The notes below the pieces were generated by a model. It searched no databases and was not told the DNA's origin. It saw only the letters and a list, made by a program, of their open reading frames with translations. Both the position numbers and the translations under genes were made by a program. This document shows, one piece after another, positions 35,002-46,415 of a stretch of DNA of 64,000 bases. How positions within the stretch are numbered: position 1 is the first letter of the stretch; every line of letters starts with the position of its first letter. Source of the stretch: Clavelina lepadiformis (taxonomy: Eukaryota > Chordata > Ascidiacea > Aplousobranchia > Clavelinidae); assembly GCF_947623445.1 (NCBI RefSeq), contig NC_135242.1:4526001-4590000 (forward strand). The letters run 5' to 3'.

Positions 35002-37661
35002 GTTTCTTCTAAAGTTAAACTGCTCTAATTGCCAAAATTTTTTAAAATACCCTGCTTAGACGAAGTAATTTACAGTCTAGTAATTATACGGGTAATCATG
35101 ACATGGCATAGGCTACTTAGTGATTAGGCATCATTTCCTTTTCGTGTCACAAATCTCGTCTGTCCACGAATGAAAAAAACAAAGCTGAAAGAGTTTAGTC
35201 AAAAAACGTGATGACTGTGTGCGTTTTTTTGCAAAGGTTGTAAAAGTAACTGACTCTGGTATCACCTGCAGGTCCTCAATTCGAAAATTTGTAGAGCGCA
35301 CTGCTGTTAGACGCTGATACAGGAATGATTTCATGCTTGACTGTTTCGATTTACGTATAAGACGTCTTCGCATGTTTCACTGCGCGCTTAGTCAAGCATC
35401 AACGTAATATTACGCGCTGGAACTCCGTAGCTATTTTGATAACAGATTACATTTGCCCCAACATGTGGTAAATGATGGTTTATTTATAAAGATAGTCACC
35501 CTGCCCACTTTAAACTCTTTCCGCATCATGGCGTGGCTTTTAACCGGGGTTATCTAACTTATTTTTAACCTTTTCCATTTTGGTTAAGCATCATTAAACG
35601 TTCGATGCACTGCAACTAAGTTTGTATTACAAACATCCTTATTGTACATAAACTTTCATGACTAGGTATAATAGAATTTAATACACAGAAGCTTGACCAT
35701 AAGACACGATTATAAAACTTTTCAAGACTAAAGGCAAAAAAGTGAGGAATAAACAGCGAGAGAATCCAGAATCGGCAAAAATGCAATGCATAAAAAATAA
35801 TTAAGATTGAGCAACAAATTATAACGTTTAAAATAGAAAAAGATCTCTCAAACACATGTGTGGGATAAATGTATTTTCCGGTGTGCACGACTATTGCATG
35901 TATTACGCGATTATATCTGCATGCAAACGCTATAGGTGGGACATCATTTATGTGACCTGTTGCGATCAGTTACGGAAACAAATCAAACCACAAAACATAT
36001 GTAACGTTGTCTGGAATACGGTGTGTTCAGTCATTTAAAAAAAATAACATACTTTCTACAAAAAACCAAAGGCATTATTGATCAGACAACATAGGGTTGA
36101 TCAAAACACTTTGTAATAGAAAATGCAAATATGATAAAAAGTTATTGTATTTGAAGGTGGCCCATAACTAAAAATTGTGCAGAGTTTGCAACATATTTTT
36201 GATAGAAAAACGAACTGATACTTCCAGGGAAAATTTGCTATAACGTTTGTTAACCACACAGAGAAATGGAGGATAGACGTCCTACGTATACAAGAGGATA
36301 CTATGCGTAATTTCCTACGCAAATTTAACATGAAACGCTTGCGGTTAAGCAGTAACTAATAAAATTTAAACACTGATATTGTCACTTACTCCATGTCCGC
36401 GGTGCATTTATTTTAAACAAACTGTTTCATAAGTACAGTAGCTTACAGCCTTACCCGCTAAATTAAATTGTATAATTGTTAATAATGCAATTCTTGAAAC
36501 AAAACACTTGCGCATATGTAAACATAAATCCACCACAGTGTACACAGCATGAGTCTAATCACTCTTACATGCACAAAAATTCAGGAAAATGTTCAATTGT
36601 TGTAATATCAGGTGATGTAGCGGTGAATTATTCAATTGCATTTTATTTGAGTTAACATAGCAAAGTGCATTAAAACAAGGCTGTGCAGATGTTAACGCAC
36701 GGTAACTTTAAAAGTTGATGTAACATTTGTCCATAAAGTAACTTGACATAAAACTTCAATAACTTATAAGTACTTCAAGTGCACGATGAAAATGTAAAAA
36801 AACAAATATTTCCATAAATGTTTTTCTGACTCCTGTAAGAAGAGCTGGATTGATCATTTTCAAAATAATTCTCCAAATGAGCAAAAGATCAAAAACTTCC
36901 AAATACATGTACTACTGTTATATAAACTATTACAAGGAAAGGAATGTGAAAACACATGAGCAGTGTAACGTTATAGGTGTGTATGCATAGTGTAGCTCAA
37001 ACATACAGTATCGAAAAAATCCCAATAGAAGTAAGTACAGGACAACGATGTAATTGTTAAAAGTAGCTTACAACAAGGAATATATCTGATTAATATGTGG
37101 TGAAGCTTTGTGTAATGTAAATACCATAGAAAATGTGCAGAAACGCAGAAGCAATAAGAACATAGAATATGATATAGCTTTTCTTTACCATATACCAACT
37201 TAAGCCAACTGGTGAAGATTTGGATTAAGTGGGTGTAAAGCAGATTGAACCCAATCACTATGCTACACAGCCGGCAATAGCTTAAACGTATGTCACAAAT
37301 CTGTTAAGAAATTGATAAAAGCTGTGTGACATACAACACAATAATTAAAGAAAATTAAATCACAAAAGTAAAATAATAGCCGACAATAAATAATTGTAGG
37401 TGCTAAATTGGTTTCTGTTTTCAATATGTTTGCTTTTGTAATATCGTAGTTACGTAGTATTTGCAACTTCCACAAATTATTGGCGAAGTAAACAATGCTA
37501 TAGCGCATTTCTACAATACAAATTCACAGCAGAGGAGCTTGCATTATAAATACTACACCAAACTAAACAACATATTTACAATGCAGCATGCTAATAGTTC
37601 TAAGTGAAGTCTCAAATATAGAAACACATACAGCTCTACCTTGAATTGATGTTAGATATCA
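35002..37661. other. Intergenic, FBP 5' side to transporter 3' side
   Basis: No gene was recognised. A minus-strand open frame at 35131-35373 is basic and resembles no family I know. The right part is presumably the transporter's 3' UTR and flank. TTTATT at 36642-36647 would be a distant AATAAA. Confidence 0.45.
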
Positions 37662-39356
37662 TCAATTTTCCTGTTTACTGCTTCCAGGAAGACCATTCCT
37701 CTGAGATGTAGAATTTTCACCAATGTCCAGAGTTTCCAATTCCAAATGACAATCATTTTGGGCATCACCTACACTTCCTGACACTGTAAACATGGATGAT
37801 CCAGTGACAATGTACATACGTGGTAAAATTTTGTCTGCATAACGAAGATATAAGAAGTTGAGCAGCACTAGCAGCATGATTGAGATCACCCACTGTACAA
37901 GTGCAGACATGAGACTCTGTTCTTCAAACTTGTACCAGACATTCTCTGTGTCACGAACACGGGTAACGATCCACCATATTAACAAACCTACGACTTGGAT
38001 TGGTATCAATCCCCACATTATCCATTCCCATATGCGAGGCAGATACCAATCAGAACCATCTCCAAAGTTATTGATTATATCTCTGCGAAACTTAGACACA
38101 CCAAAGCCAAGAACAAGATATAAGATCATAGAACCACTTAGTACAATGGCAGATCCCCAAACAAAATCTTGGTTCACGAGAAAGTGGACATTCAGAGAGC
38201 TTCCCAGTCCAAGCAAGAACATTAGTATGCAAATGGAAGGGACGGCAAACTTTCTTGGCATCTTCATGTCCACCAGTTGATGGCAGGATGCCTCAATTAA
38301 ACTAACCTGGGAGGAAAATCCTGCCAGGAACAGACAGAAAAAGAAAATAACGGTGATTCCACGTCCAATAGATAGAGTTGAATAAAGAAGAGGAATCCAT
38401 ATGAAAGTTAGACCAGTGTTAGCAGGACCATTGAATGTGAATGAGGTTAAAATTGTCTGCACCGTCATCGTGGGATCGCGAGCAATTTGGGTTGAAAAAA
38501 CAGTTGCAAACAATGTAATAGCCATCAGCAAGCTCAAAAGGTTGTTTATGGATGGAATTACAGTGCCATACCTAACAACTCCATGTTCACGACCAAGGTA
38601 AGTTGCATAAACAAGCAGTATGCCCTGAGCAGCTCCAGTGTCCCAAGCGTTTTGAGTGAGCGCATCTATCCAGGTGTTGGGACTGGCAAACACTTCCCAA
38701 TCCATTGTGAATAGGTGACTAATTCCCACAGAAGCTGACGGCAAAGTTAGTGCATAAATAAAGGAAGATAACATGATCACGAGAAGAACCGGAACCATTA
38801 TCATCATCGCAGGTTCAATGGATCGCACTCCAGCAAATACACACACCCCACCAAATGCTATAACAATTGCTTGTAGCAGGACAGGGAACAGTGTGTCTTC
38901 CGAAAAAAATCTAAAAAGTTCTTTGCTTGCCTCCAAGTTCTCCGGCAATGGATTGGCTATGTAGTAAATAAAATAATATGCACACCAGCCACAGATAACA
39001 GCATAATAGCTTGCAATGGCAAAGCTAACAAACCCAATAAAGGCACCACACCACATACTTTTCGGCCCGATCATTTTTCTGAATGAAACTATGGCAGCAG
39101 TACGTGTGTATCTTCCGGTCCCATACTCCACAAGCAAAAGTGGAATAGACCAAGTGAAAAGAAACAGCAACCAGACGAGCAGAAATGCCAAAGCACCGTC
39201 ATCACCGGTGTTGTTTGCTACGATTCGTGGGTACCGCCATATATTTCCTGTACCAACTGCGGCACCAAGACACGACAAAGCTATTCCAACGGTCGATTTA
39301 AACGTTTTCGGTGCTTTCCCATTCTCAGGAAGTATGTTTGATACCTCTGAAGTCAT
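37662..39356 (-). CDS. Sodium-dependent (SNF/NSS) transporter of prokaryotic-like type, intronless
   Basis: One uninterrupted reading frame gives 564 aa from the ATG at 39354-39356; an in-frame GTG lies 11 codons upstream and a stop 8 codons above that. The first helix motif GAAVGTGNIWRYPRI is the sodium/substrate signature of the neurotransmitter:sodium symporter family. Ten to twelve hydrophobic spans follow, including LLVWLLFLFTWSIPLLLVEY, ASYYAVICGWCAYY, the AWDTGAAQG block of helix 6, and SSQVSLIEA of helix 8. The overall pattern (PLLLVEYGTGRYTR, GWCAYYF, loops short) is nearer to bacterial and archaeal NSS proteins than to animal SLC6 proteins with their long glycosylated loop between helices 3 and 4. 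The tail after about residue 510 is acidic and polar. All other well-supported host genes here are spliced, so a retrocopy or an old acquisition from prokaryotes are both open. Base composition does not stand out. Confidence 0.88.
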   Translation of the reverse strand: MTSEVSNILPENGKAPKTFKSTVGIALSCLGAAVGTGNIWRYPRIVANNTGDDGALAFLLVWLLFLFTWSIPLLLVEYGTGRYTRTAAIVSFRKMIGPKSMWCGAFIGFVSFAIASYYAVICGWCAYYFIYYIANPLPENLEASKELFRFFSEDTLFPVLLQAIVIAFGGVCVFAGVRSIEPAMMIMVPVLLVIMLSSFIYALTLPSASVGISHLFTMDWEVFASPNTWIDALTQNAWDTGAAQGILLVYATYLGREHGVVRYGTVIPSINNLLSLLMAITLFATVFSTQIARDPTMTVQTILTSFTFNGPANTGLTFIWIPLLYSTLSIGRGITVIFFFCLFLAGFSSQVSLIEASCHQLVDMKMPRKFAVPSICILMFLLGLGSSLNVHFLVNQDFVWGSAIVLSGSMILYLVLGFGVSKFRRDIINNFGDGSDWYLPRIWEWIMWGLIPIQVVGLLIWWIVTRVRDTENVWYKFEEQSLMSALVQWVISIMLLVLLNFLYLRYADKILPRMYIVTGSSMFTVSGSVGDAQNDCHLELETLDIGENSTSQRNGLPGSSKQEN

Positions 39357-40471
39357 CGTGGAGTCTTGCTCTTCCTTGAACCATGTCACAAATTCATAAA
39401 GACATAATTAACACACTGTCATGTCATAAACAAAAATAAACTAACCGGGTCGCTGTCACACAGCCCTAAAAAATATTCTCTGTAAATCAGTTTCTTGATC
39501 AAAACCAATTGCTAGAAAGCAATGTCCAAATGCAGTCAAAAAGTAATTTAAGCTACAAAAATATTACTTAACCTTGATAGTTCCACATTTTAGTGTTTTT
39601 GCCACTTGGCTGAGTTAATATACAATTATACATTCATAATACTCTTAAGATGCAGTACCAAATTCAAGCTCCAAACCACAACAACAGATTTATTATTCTG
39701 TTAGACTTTATTTACATTATTTTCTTGATCTATGCTTGAGCATACAAACATTGCTTTCTTCTGGTAAAATCTTGTAGGTCTTGTATATCAAGCCCCTACA
39801 GGTAAGTTTGTATGATGCATTAGATTTCTCCGGAATTGCTTTTGCGCCAGAAAATTGGCAATTTGCCCTATATTCAATATTATAAGTACCGGTATTCTGT
39901 TGGTGTGGCACAAATTTTGGGATTACATTTATTTTTATATCCGGCATATTAAAAGCAAACTTTCCAGTAGGGTACTAAGCAACATTCAGACAAGTGAACA
40001 TATATCCCTATTCAATACAGAAACTACTCAACTTACGAACGAGTTACATTCCGAATGGCTGTTCGTATCTTGAATTGTTGGTAAGTTGGTACTGTACTGT
40101 TAATTGGTGTACAGTGCTATGTATGTCTTCCAAACATTCGTGCATCACATACGTAACATGTCACTTAAGATGTTTTCATATTTTAAAGACACAAAAATAA
40201 AATAAAAGCACGAACCGCAATTGTCTCTAATCGTTGCATTGTATTTACAAGAATATACAAGTACAGTATGTTATGGAGTTACAGCGGTCCATCGACGTTT
40301 CAGTCTGGGTCAGAGTGGGAAGGAGTGTCTGAAGAAGACATGAAACAGCATGCTTGGCTTTAATTGCCCATCAGTTATTACATTACGTACCTTGATTTCT
40401 GTTCCCTTTAATTTTGTGTTCTACCGGCGTCCTTTTGATTGCCTTACTGATTAAGGTCATTCAATTAAACC

Positions 40472-40545
40472 AGGTGTGCACAACATATGGCCCACAGGTC
40501 GCATGCGGCCCACGAATAGTTTAATGCGGCCTGCATAATATTTTT
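40472..40545 (+). mobile_element. hAT-like element end
   Basis: 'caggtgtgcacaacatatgg' followed by 'cccacaggtcgcatgcggcc' is the typical start of hAT elements whose ends read CAGGGGTG...GCGGCCC. The other end was not found, so this is likely a truncated copy. Confidence 0.4.
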
Positions 40546-41524
40546 CAGTTTATTACTTCAATTTTAAATAAGTGCAGACTTGCTTGTGTATTACATGATC
40601 TCACATTATTGCTGTAATAATTAGCGAAAGCAATCCAAGCTTTGTTGCAGTTGCCCTTGTCGAAGTTACATCAGAATATTACAGTGCAGACATCACCGCA
40701 AATGTACTTGGAAAGTCATTATACTCAAGTAGCATCTCAGGCATCATATTTTCCACTCTCGCATTATTTTTTCTCATTGTCTAGCCTGTAGGGTCATGCC
40801 AGGGCGAGAGTATCTTTCATGCACCAATAAGCATTATGAATGAGCTTCATCTCGATGATTGGACGTTTAATACTGTATGCAGTGCCCGCGGTTAATATCG
40901 TAACGGGTAGGCCTAAATACGAAACTGAACGTTCGTATCTACAAATGTTCGTAAGTAGAGGAGTTACTGTAAACATTATTGTCACATACCAAAAACGGTG
41001 TGCAAAATACCGAAATACGATTGAACACTGGCCATTGGCCAGCACGGGTCTAAATGCAGAAATGCACAAGCACCTCAAAAAGTCCGAGTTATGACATCAC
41101 TATGACGTTATCGCTTTCTAACGTCACAGTAATTTACCTTCCTAGATTACCAACTTCTGGAAAAACTCACTCTACAAAATTTAAAAAACAACCTTTACAA
41201 CAAAACAACCTACAACTTTTTAACGGGAAATGAAGTCACGGACCTTAGCTCTAAAATTGTATACCATACATCTTACATCCTCCTATATAACCAACAAACT
41301 CTTCAAAATGGGGTTCAAAACTTCAAATGGGACCACATCATCAAAGCGACAAAATCGTGAGAAAAAAGAAGGGGAATCCCAATTGGGTGGCGTCTAGTAG
41401 ACGGCACCATAATACATACAAAACAATTTATAGTTCTCATTGAAAGCTAGTATCTCTATAAATGATAGCAAATTCTTCAAATCTTCAAATCTAGCAAGCA
41501 ATAAGCATACGTAAGAAGACAAAG

Positions 41525-41994
41525 GCCCGCCTGTCTCTCTGTTGAAATGCAATTTTGACTGCGTCACCAAGTGGCAAGTTAATTTGTAACGAATTGAAGG
41601 TAAGTTTAGCCACCGCCTTGCAGTAGCTGGCGCTGTGTTAGCCGTTAAAGTCGACGATATTGGCGGAGAGAGAAATTCTTCCCAATTCCAAAGTTATTAA
41701 TTTTGTCGGAAATGATAAAGCGTGAGCTGATTGGTGAGTAAAAAACCTGCGCAATTCGGTTGTGCACAACGCCTAATAATTGCTTTCATTTAAATAGAAA
41801 CAAGGCCGCTTACGCGATTTCAGAGTACCCTTTGTGTTGGACTTATCTTTTCTGTTCGTAGTTGCTTCCCCTTCATACCTGGAACAATAACGTAAGAAGC
41901 TCCGCCCCGGTCCTCTCTTGAAGAGTGATTTTGATTGCGTCACCAAGTGGTGAGGTAATTTATAACGAATTTAGGGTGCGAGTAGCCACCGTAT
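41525..41994 (+). repeat. Diverged direct repeat pair
   Basis: Copies at 41525-41620 and 41898-41994 share the order 'ctctgttgaa/ctcttgaag', 'attttgactgcgtcaccaagtgg', 'taatttgtaacgaatt' and 'agccaccg'. They are about 370 bp apart, with clear divergence. Confidence 0.5.
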
Positions 41995-43211
41995 CTTCTA
42001 TATACCTCCGAGAATACTTGTAGCACGTTGAGATGGCACATTTTAGCTATGAATGCGTCTCCTAAACCAACCAGACCAAGGTAAAGCCAGCTCGTGTTTT
42101 TGTTTGTGTTGTGGCGTGGGAACGTGGCGTGTATAAAAAAACAGTTCAAATCAGGTTAAAAACGAAAAAAAACGGAGAAAAAGTGCATTATTTTTCTAAG
42201 AATTTTTAAATCAACAAATGTATAGTTTATCATTCCAAATCGTTTTCTAACGACATTTAAGCCCTACGAACATTTCTACAAAATTAATTACCGCTTACCT
42301 TTGTGACTTTCCATATAAAATGAACAATTTGAACAAAAGAATCATGCTTACACTTGACATTTTCGCAAATATTCCACTATCTTTATAGTCAATGAATAGT
42401 GATAAAGCTGAAAAGTTGAACAGTTTTCTGTTGAGTTTTTGTACAACAATCTGCTTCCAATTGCAACATGCTCTTTATTGCTCATGTGTTGCAAGACTTC
42501 GATTGTTTTATTTTTTCTAATTTTACTGCACGACTGGATAACGCAAACAATATTCTTTAATAAGAAAACTTTTAACTTATTTATATAAGTTGAGGAGTTT
42601 TGGCCAGTTTGACTGTTGCTAAATGGTTGAGTTTGTTGAAATTAGAATGTAAAAATATTGCTTACCGGACATCTGATCATTCGCTGTGCGCCCTCACGAC
42701 AATCTTGCAACCCGTTGTATGATGCTGGATAAATGATCATTGGTTAGTAGGCTATATATAGTAACATATTAAGGCATTAGCCTACAAGTACAAAAACTTT
42801 TTTGTTTTACTTTTAAAGCATTCTTAATAACCAAGCAAGCAATTTTTGAGTTAAAAGGCATGCGTCTGCTTCAACGCTTTGAAAGTTTGCATTTTTTCTT
42901 GGCAATCCAATTGCTGCAATACATCTTACCAAACCGTATACTTTACATTTATTATAAGTTTTAGTTTCAAAGCATAAAAATATAACAATTATCATAAATG
43001 AGGTAAAAAGGTTCCAGCAATTTACATAAAAATGTATCAAAATTTCCTCATCGCCACCGAAGTTCTTCAGGTCTTTTGCTTATTGAAGTTAGGCTTACAA
43101 ATTAAGTTTGTTTTCTTCTGGCTTATATATACAGCAAGAAATCTCAAATAAAAATAAACGAACCAACAAAAATAGTATGTAAGCTTATACCACATATTAA
43201 TCACTATAGGC

Positions 43212-46127
43212 CTACAGGCAGGACCGGATTAAGCTTTTTATGGGCCTCTATGATAGTCAGAGGCCTATTTTTTATTCTATTCGTTGTACTAAAAACTAAC
43301 CACAATTGAAACGAAAAAAAAATATTAATACATAAACAAAGTATATATATACTTTGTATGCACACATTCAAATGACGCATTTTCTGGATTTAGACAATGC
43401 AAAGCTCTTAATAATGTCATCGGTGTCTATTTTTTGCAAAATGTCGTTTTCGATGCAGAGTATAGCTAAGGAATTCAACCTTTTCTGCCTCATAGACGAA
43501 CGCAAATGATTTTTTACTCTTTTTAGTGCTGAAAATGAGCGCTCGCCAGAGCAATTAGAAATCATCAGACAAAGATAAAGCTTGAAAACAACCGATACAT
43601 TAGGAAATGCATGCGCGAATTCATTTTCATTTATGAACTTAAACATCTGAATTTCTTTGCATTCACTGTTGAAATGGTGTTGTTTTATCAGTGTAGAAAA
43701 ATGAATCATCTCCTCAGGCAATGACTCCTTCAGATCATCTGGATAATATTGAAGTAACGATTTCGCACTTGCTTCAATTTTGCAGTTAGACATGGTGTTC
43801 AATTCTATCAGAAACGAAAACTTTCTTTGGAGACCGTCGTAAGCTTCTAGTCGGGTTTTCATAGACGAAAGAATTTGGTCAATGATCGGCAGATATGAGT
43901 CTACTTTGAATCTGCTCGATGGATCAAGTGATGTGTCTTCAGATTCACCTTCGCTATCCAACCCTACTTTTCTTTTCTTTTCTTTCTTGAAATTTCTTCA
44001 GTGTAATGATGACAGCCACTTAATGCTTGACCTCTTCCTTCAAATGTTTGAAATTGGGGTCTGAGAAGTTGAATAAAGTTCTGTAGACCCTGAAGCAAAT
44101 TTGTTGCCTTATTCAAAGTCATGTTGATGTCCTGCAGAGCCTGACTCGTCTTATGGAACCGTTCCATTATGCACGACCATACCTCGACTAAAATACCAGT
44201 TTCAAGCTTTTTCATCGATGAAACAAAACCCCTGGCTGTTTCTTTAGTTTGATATGTTTCATCATTGTCATCAGATATTGCCGTCAAGACTTGAAGAACC
44301 GCTTGGTAACCTTTTCTTAGTGCATGTAGCGCATCATATCGCGCCTCCCAACGTGTATCAGACAAAGGCTTAATTGTTGGACATTTAAGTGGTTTCAGTG
44401 CATCAACAAGAAGATTCCACCTGTGTGTTGAAGCTGAAAAGAATACATAGAGTCCTTGAACAAACATGAAAAAACGAACCGCGGATTGGCAACACTCAGC
44501 AGCACATTTTCCCACAAGATTCAAGGAATGTGCTACGCAAGGAATATATTCTGCTTGGTGGTTGCGTTCTTTTATTATAGCTTGCATACCTTTATATTTT
44601 CCGCTCATGTTAGCAGCGTTGTCATAAGATTGTCCTCGGAGATCTTTCAAACTGATCCCATTGTATTCTATAAACTCCAAAAGTATATCAGCCAATTGGC
44701 GACCAGTGTGTCCACGGGTGGGCATAAATTTGACAAATCGTTCCACGGGACCATCAGGTAAAACATACCGAAAAATTATTGTTAACTGGTCAACATTTGC
44801 AATGTCAGGTGTTGAGTCCACGGACACTGAATAATACTTTGCTTGTTTTATTTCGGAAATAATAATATGTAATACTTTTGTTGCAATTGCGTCAATGAAT
44901 TCCTCACATACAGTCGATGAGAAATACGAAACGTGTCCCTTGCCTTTGTTCACTCTCTTTTGAATATGCTCAGCAAGGAAAGTATCGTATTCTGCCAACA
45001 ACTCCAAAATTCCAAGGAAGTTACCGTTTTGTGGAGAACCAACCCTCTCACTACTTCCGCGGAAGGCCAGCCCTCTGGATGATAGGAATTTTATCACGCT
45101 TAAAACTCGAGCTAATACTTTGCACCAATATTTTCTGTCAGATTCTTTTTGCTCTTCCAAATCTTTGCAAATGCTTCCTTTTTTTGCTCTTCGAAAGAAA
45201 TATGTTGAAAGATAACTTAAGTGTTTGTTAGAAGATTCGTGCCTGGCCAGGTCGCGTGGTGCATGTTTCCAGTCGCCATAACCAACTGATGCCAGCTGCA
45301 GCATGATTTTCTCAGAATCAGACGCAAAAAGTTTGCAAAAAAAGCAGTAAAGTTTCTTGGTTGAAGGCGAATAGCACAACCATTCGCGTTTCACTATTTC
45401 GCCGTTCAATTGTTCTCGCCAAAATAGCGATTTAGAACAACGCCGTTTAAATTTATCGCCAGTAATACGTGTCTCTGAAGTTGAAAAATCTGCATCAAGA
45501 TGTTGAAATTCTAAACTTCCTATTTGGCAGCAGTAATCTCTCAGCTGGTCAGAAATTCCTCCCCAGCATCCAACATCCATGTCGTGTTGAATAGTTTCTT
45601 TTACCCCATGTGTTTCATCCTCAGCAACATTAGATGACTTGGTTTTTAAATTTGGTTCCGATGAAACAATATTTATATGTGGCTCTGCAATACAGTCACT
45701 CGAAGTAGATGGTCGCAAAGCAGTTGCATTAGGCCTACAGGACGTCGTTTCTGCAATGTTGCTTTTCGGTTCGCTTACAACATCAAAAAAATCAGTCACT
45801 TTTTTTGAACCTGCTACAACTTTTTTCAATTTAGCTTCTGCTTCTCTTCTAGATTTCTCCTTTTCCCAACCGCTTTTATACTTCTTCATTTTTATTTTTA
45901 AATTAATTTAGCCAAGCTAAAAACAAAACAACTAAAAACAATATGTTGCTATACTCTAGCCTAGACTATAGCAACAGCTACTCTAGCTACGCCTAGAGTC
46001 TCTAGGCGAGCTAGATTTAGATGACCCTATAGTGGTCTTTCGCTACTGCCTGCATGCGCAATATTGTTATGTGCGTTATTGCGAAATAAACTTGACTTGA
46101 CTTGGCTACTAACAATCCTGCCTAACA
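43212..46127 (-). mobile_element. hAT transposon D (ZMYM1-like), almost whole
   Basis: It carries the transposase gene 43368-45889. A candidate left end is 'gcaggaccggattaagcttt' at about 43216, and a weak match on the other side is 'caatcctgcct' near 46117-46127. Only the outer 7-8 bases agree and no exact target duplication is seen, so the borders are provisional. Confidence 0.5.
43368..45889 (-). pseudogene. hAT transposase, ZMYM1-like, one frameshift
   Basis: The ATG at 45887-45889 opens 641 codons. The reading continues at 43961 in another frame for 197 codons to a stop at 43368. The shift lies in a run of AAAAG units around 43967-43985, where slippage is likely. Domains in order: a basic N-terminus; a TTF-type zinc finger (LYCFFCKLF with the later RHESSNKHLSYL); the DUF4371/RNase-H-like core with SVDSTPDIANVDQLT and GQSYDNAANMSGKYKGMQ, which hold the expected catalytic aspartates; HSLNLVG; DTRWEARYDALHAL; and the hAT dimerisation region CSGERSFSALKRVKNHLRSS. 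Together they make about 840 residues, the usual length. One indel from whole implies recent activity. Confidence 0.82.
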
Positions 46128-46415
46128 GCCGAGAAAAAGCGATTGTTGCGTCATAGTGACCAGGTTGGGTTTTACAGTGCATGGACTCAGTGGCGTAGGA
46201 GCATATGCTGCCGCCCCTGGCTTTCGATCAAAATGCCGCCCTATGTAGACTGCAGCAAATTTTGAAGTATAGTTTCATGTTCACGCAATCTTTTCAATAA
46301 AAATAATTACAGATAATGTGCCGCGTCTCAGAAGTTCTATATTGCTTGAGAAAGAAGCCTCACTGTCTCAGCGTTAAGGCCTAAAATAAAAGACAAAAAA
46401 TGGACAACAAATGTA

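Larger units (their letters stand above)
39357..43211. other. Gene-poor interval with repeats
   Basis: No coding exon was recognised. A hAT-like end lies at about 40472-40540. A pair of related 95-bp stretches at about 41525-41620 and 41898-41994 share 'gcgtcaccaagtgg' and 'taacgaatt'. The rest is AT-rich with short chance frames. Confidence 0.45.

Noticed and set aside
35131-35373. 80-aa basic minus-strand frame near FBP
   Set aside because: No recognised motif, and it does not join to FBP, whose ATG at 35001 is well supported.
37662-39356. Bacterial contamination for the intronless transporter
   Set aside because: It sits in the same continuous AT-rich sequence between spliced animal genes and repeats, with no other bacterial gene nearby.
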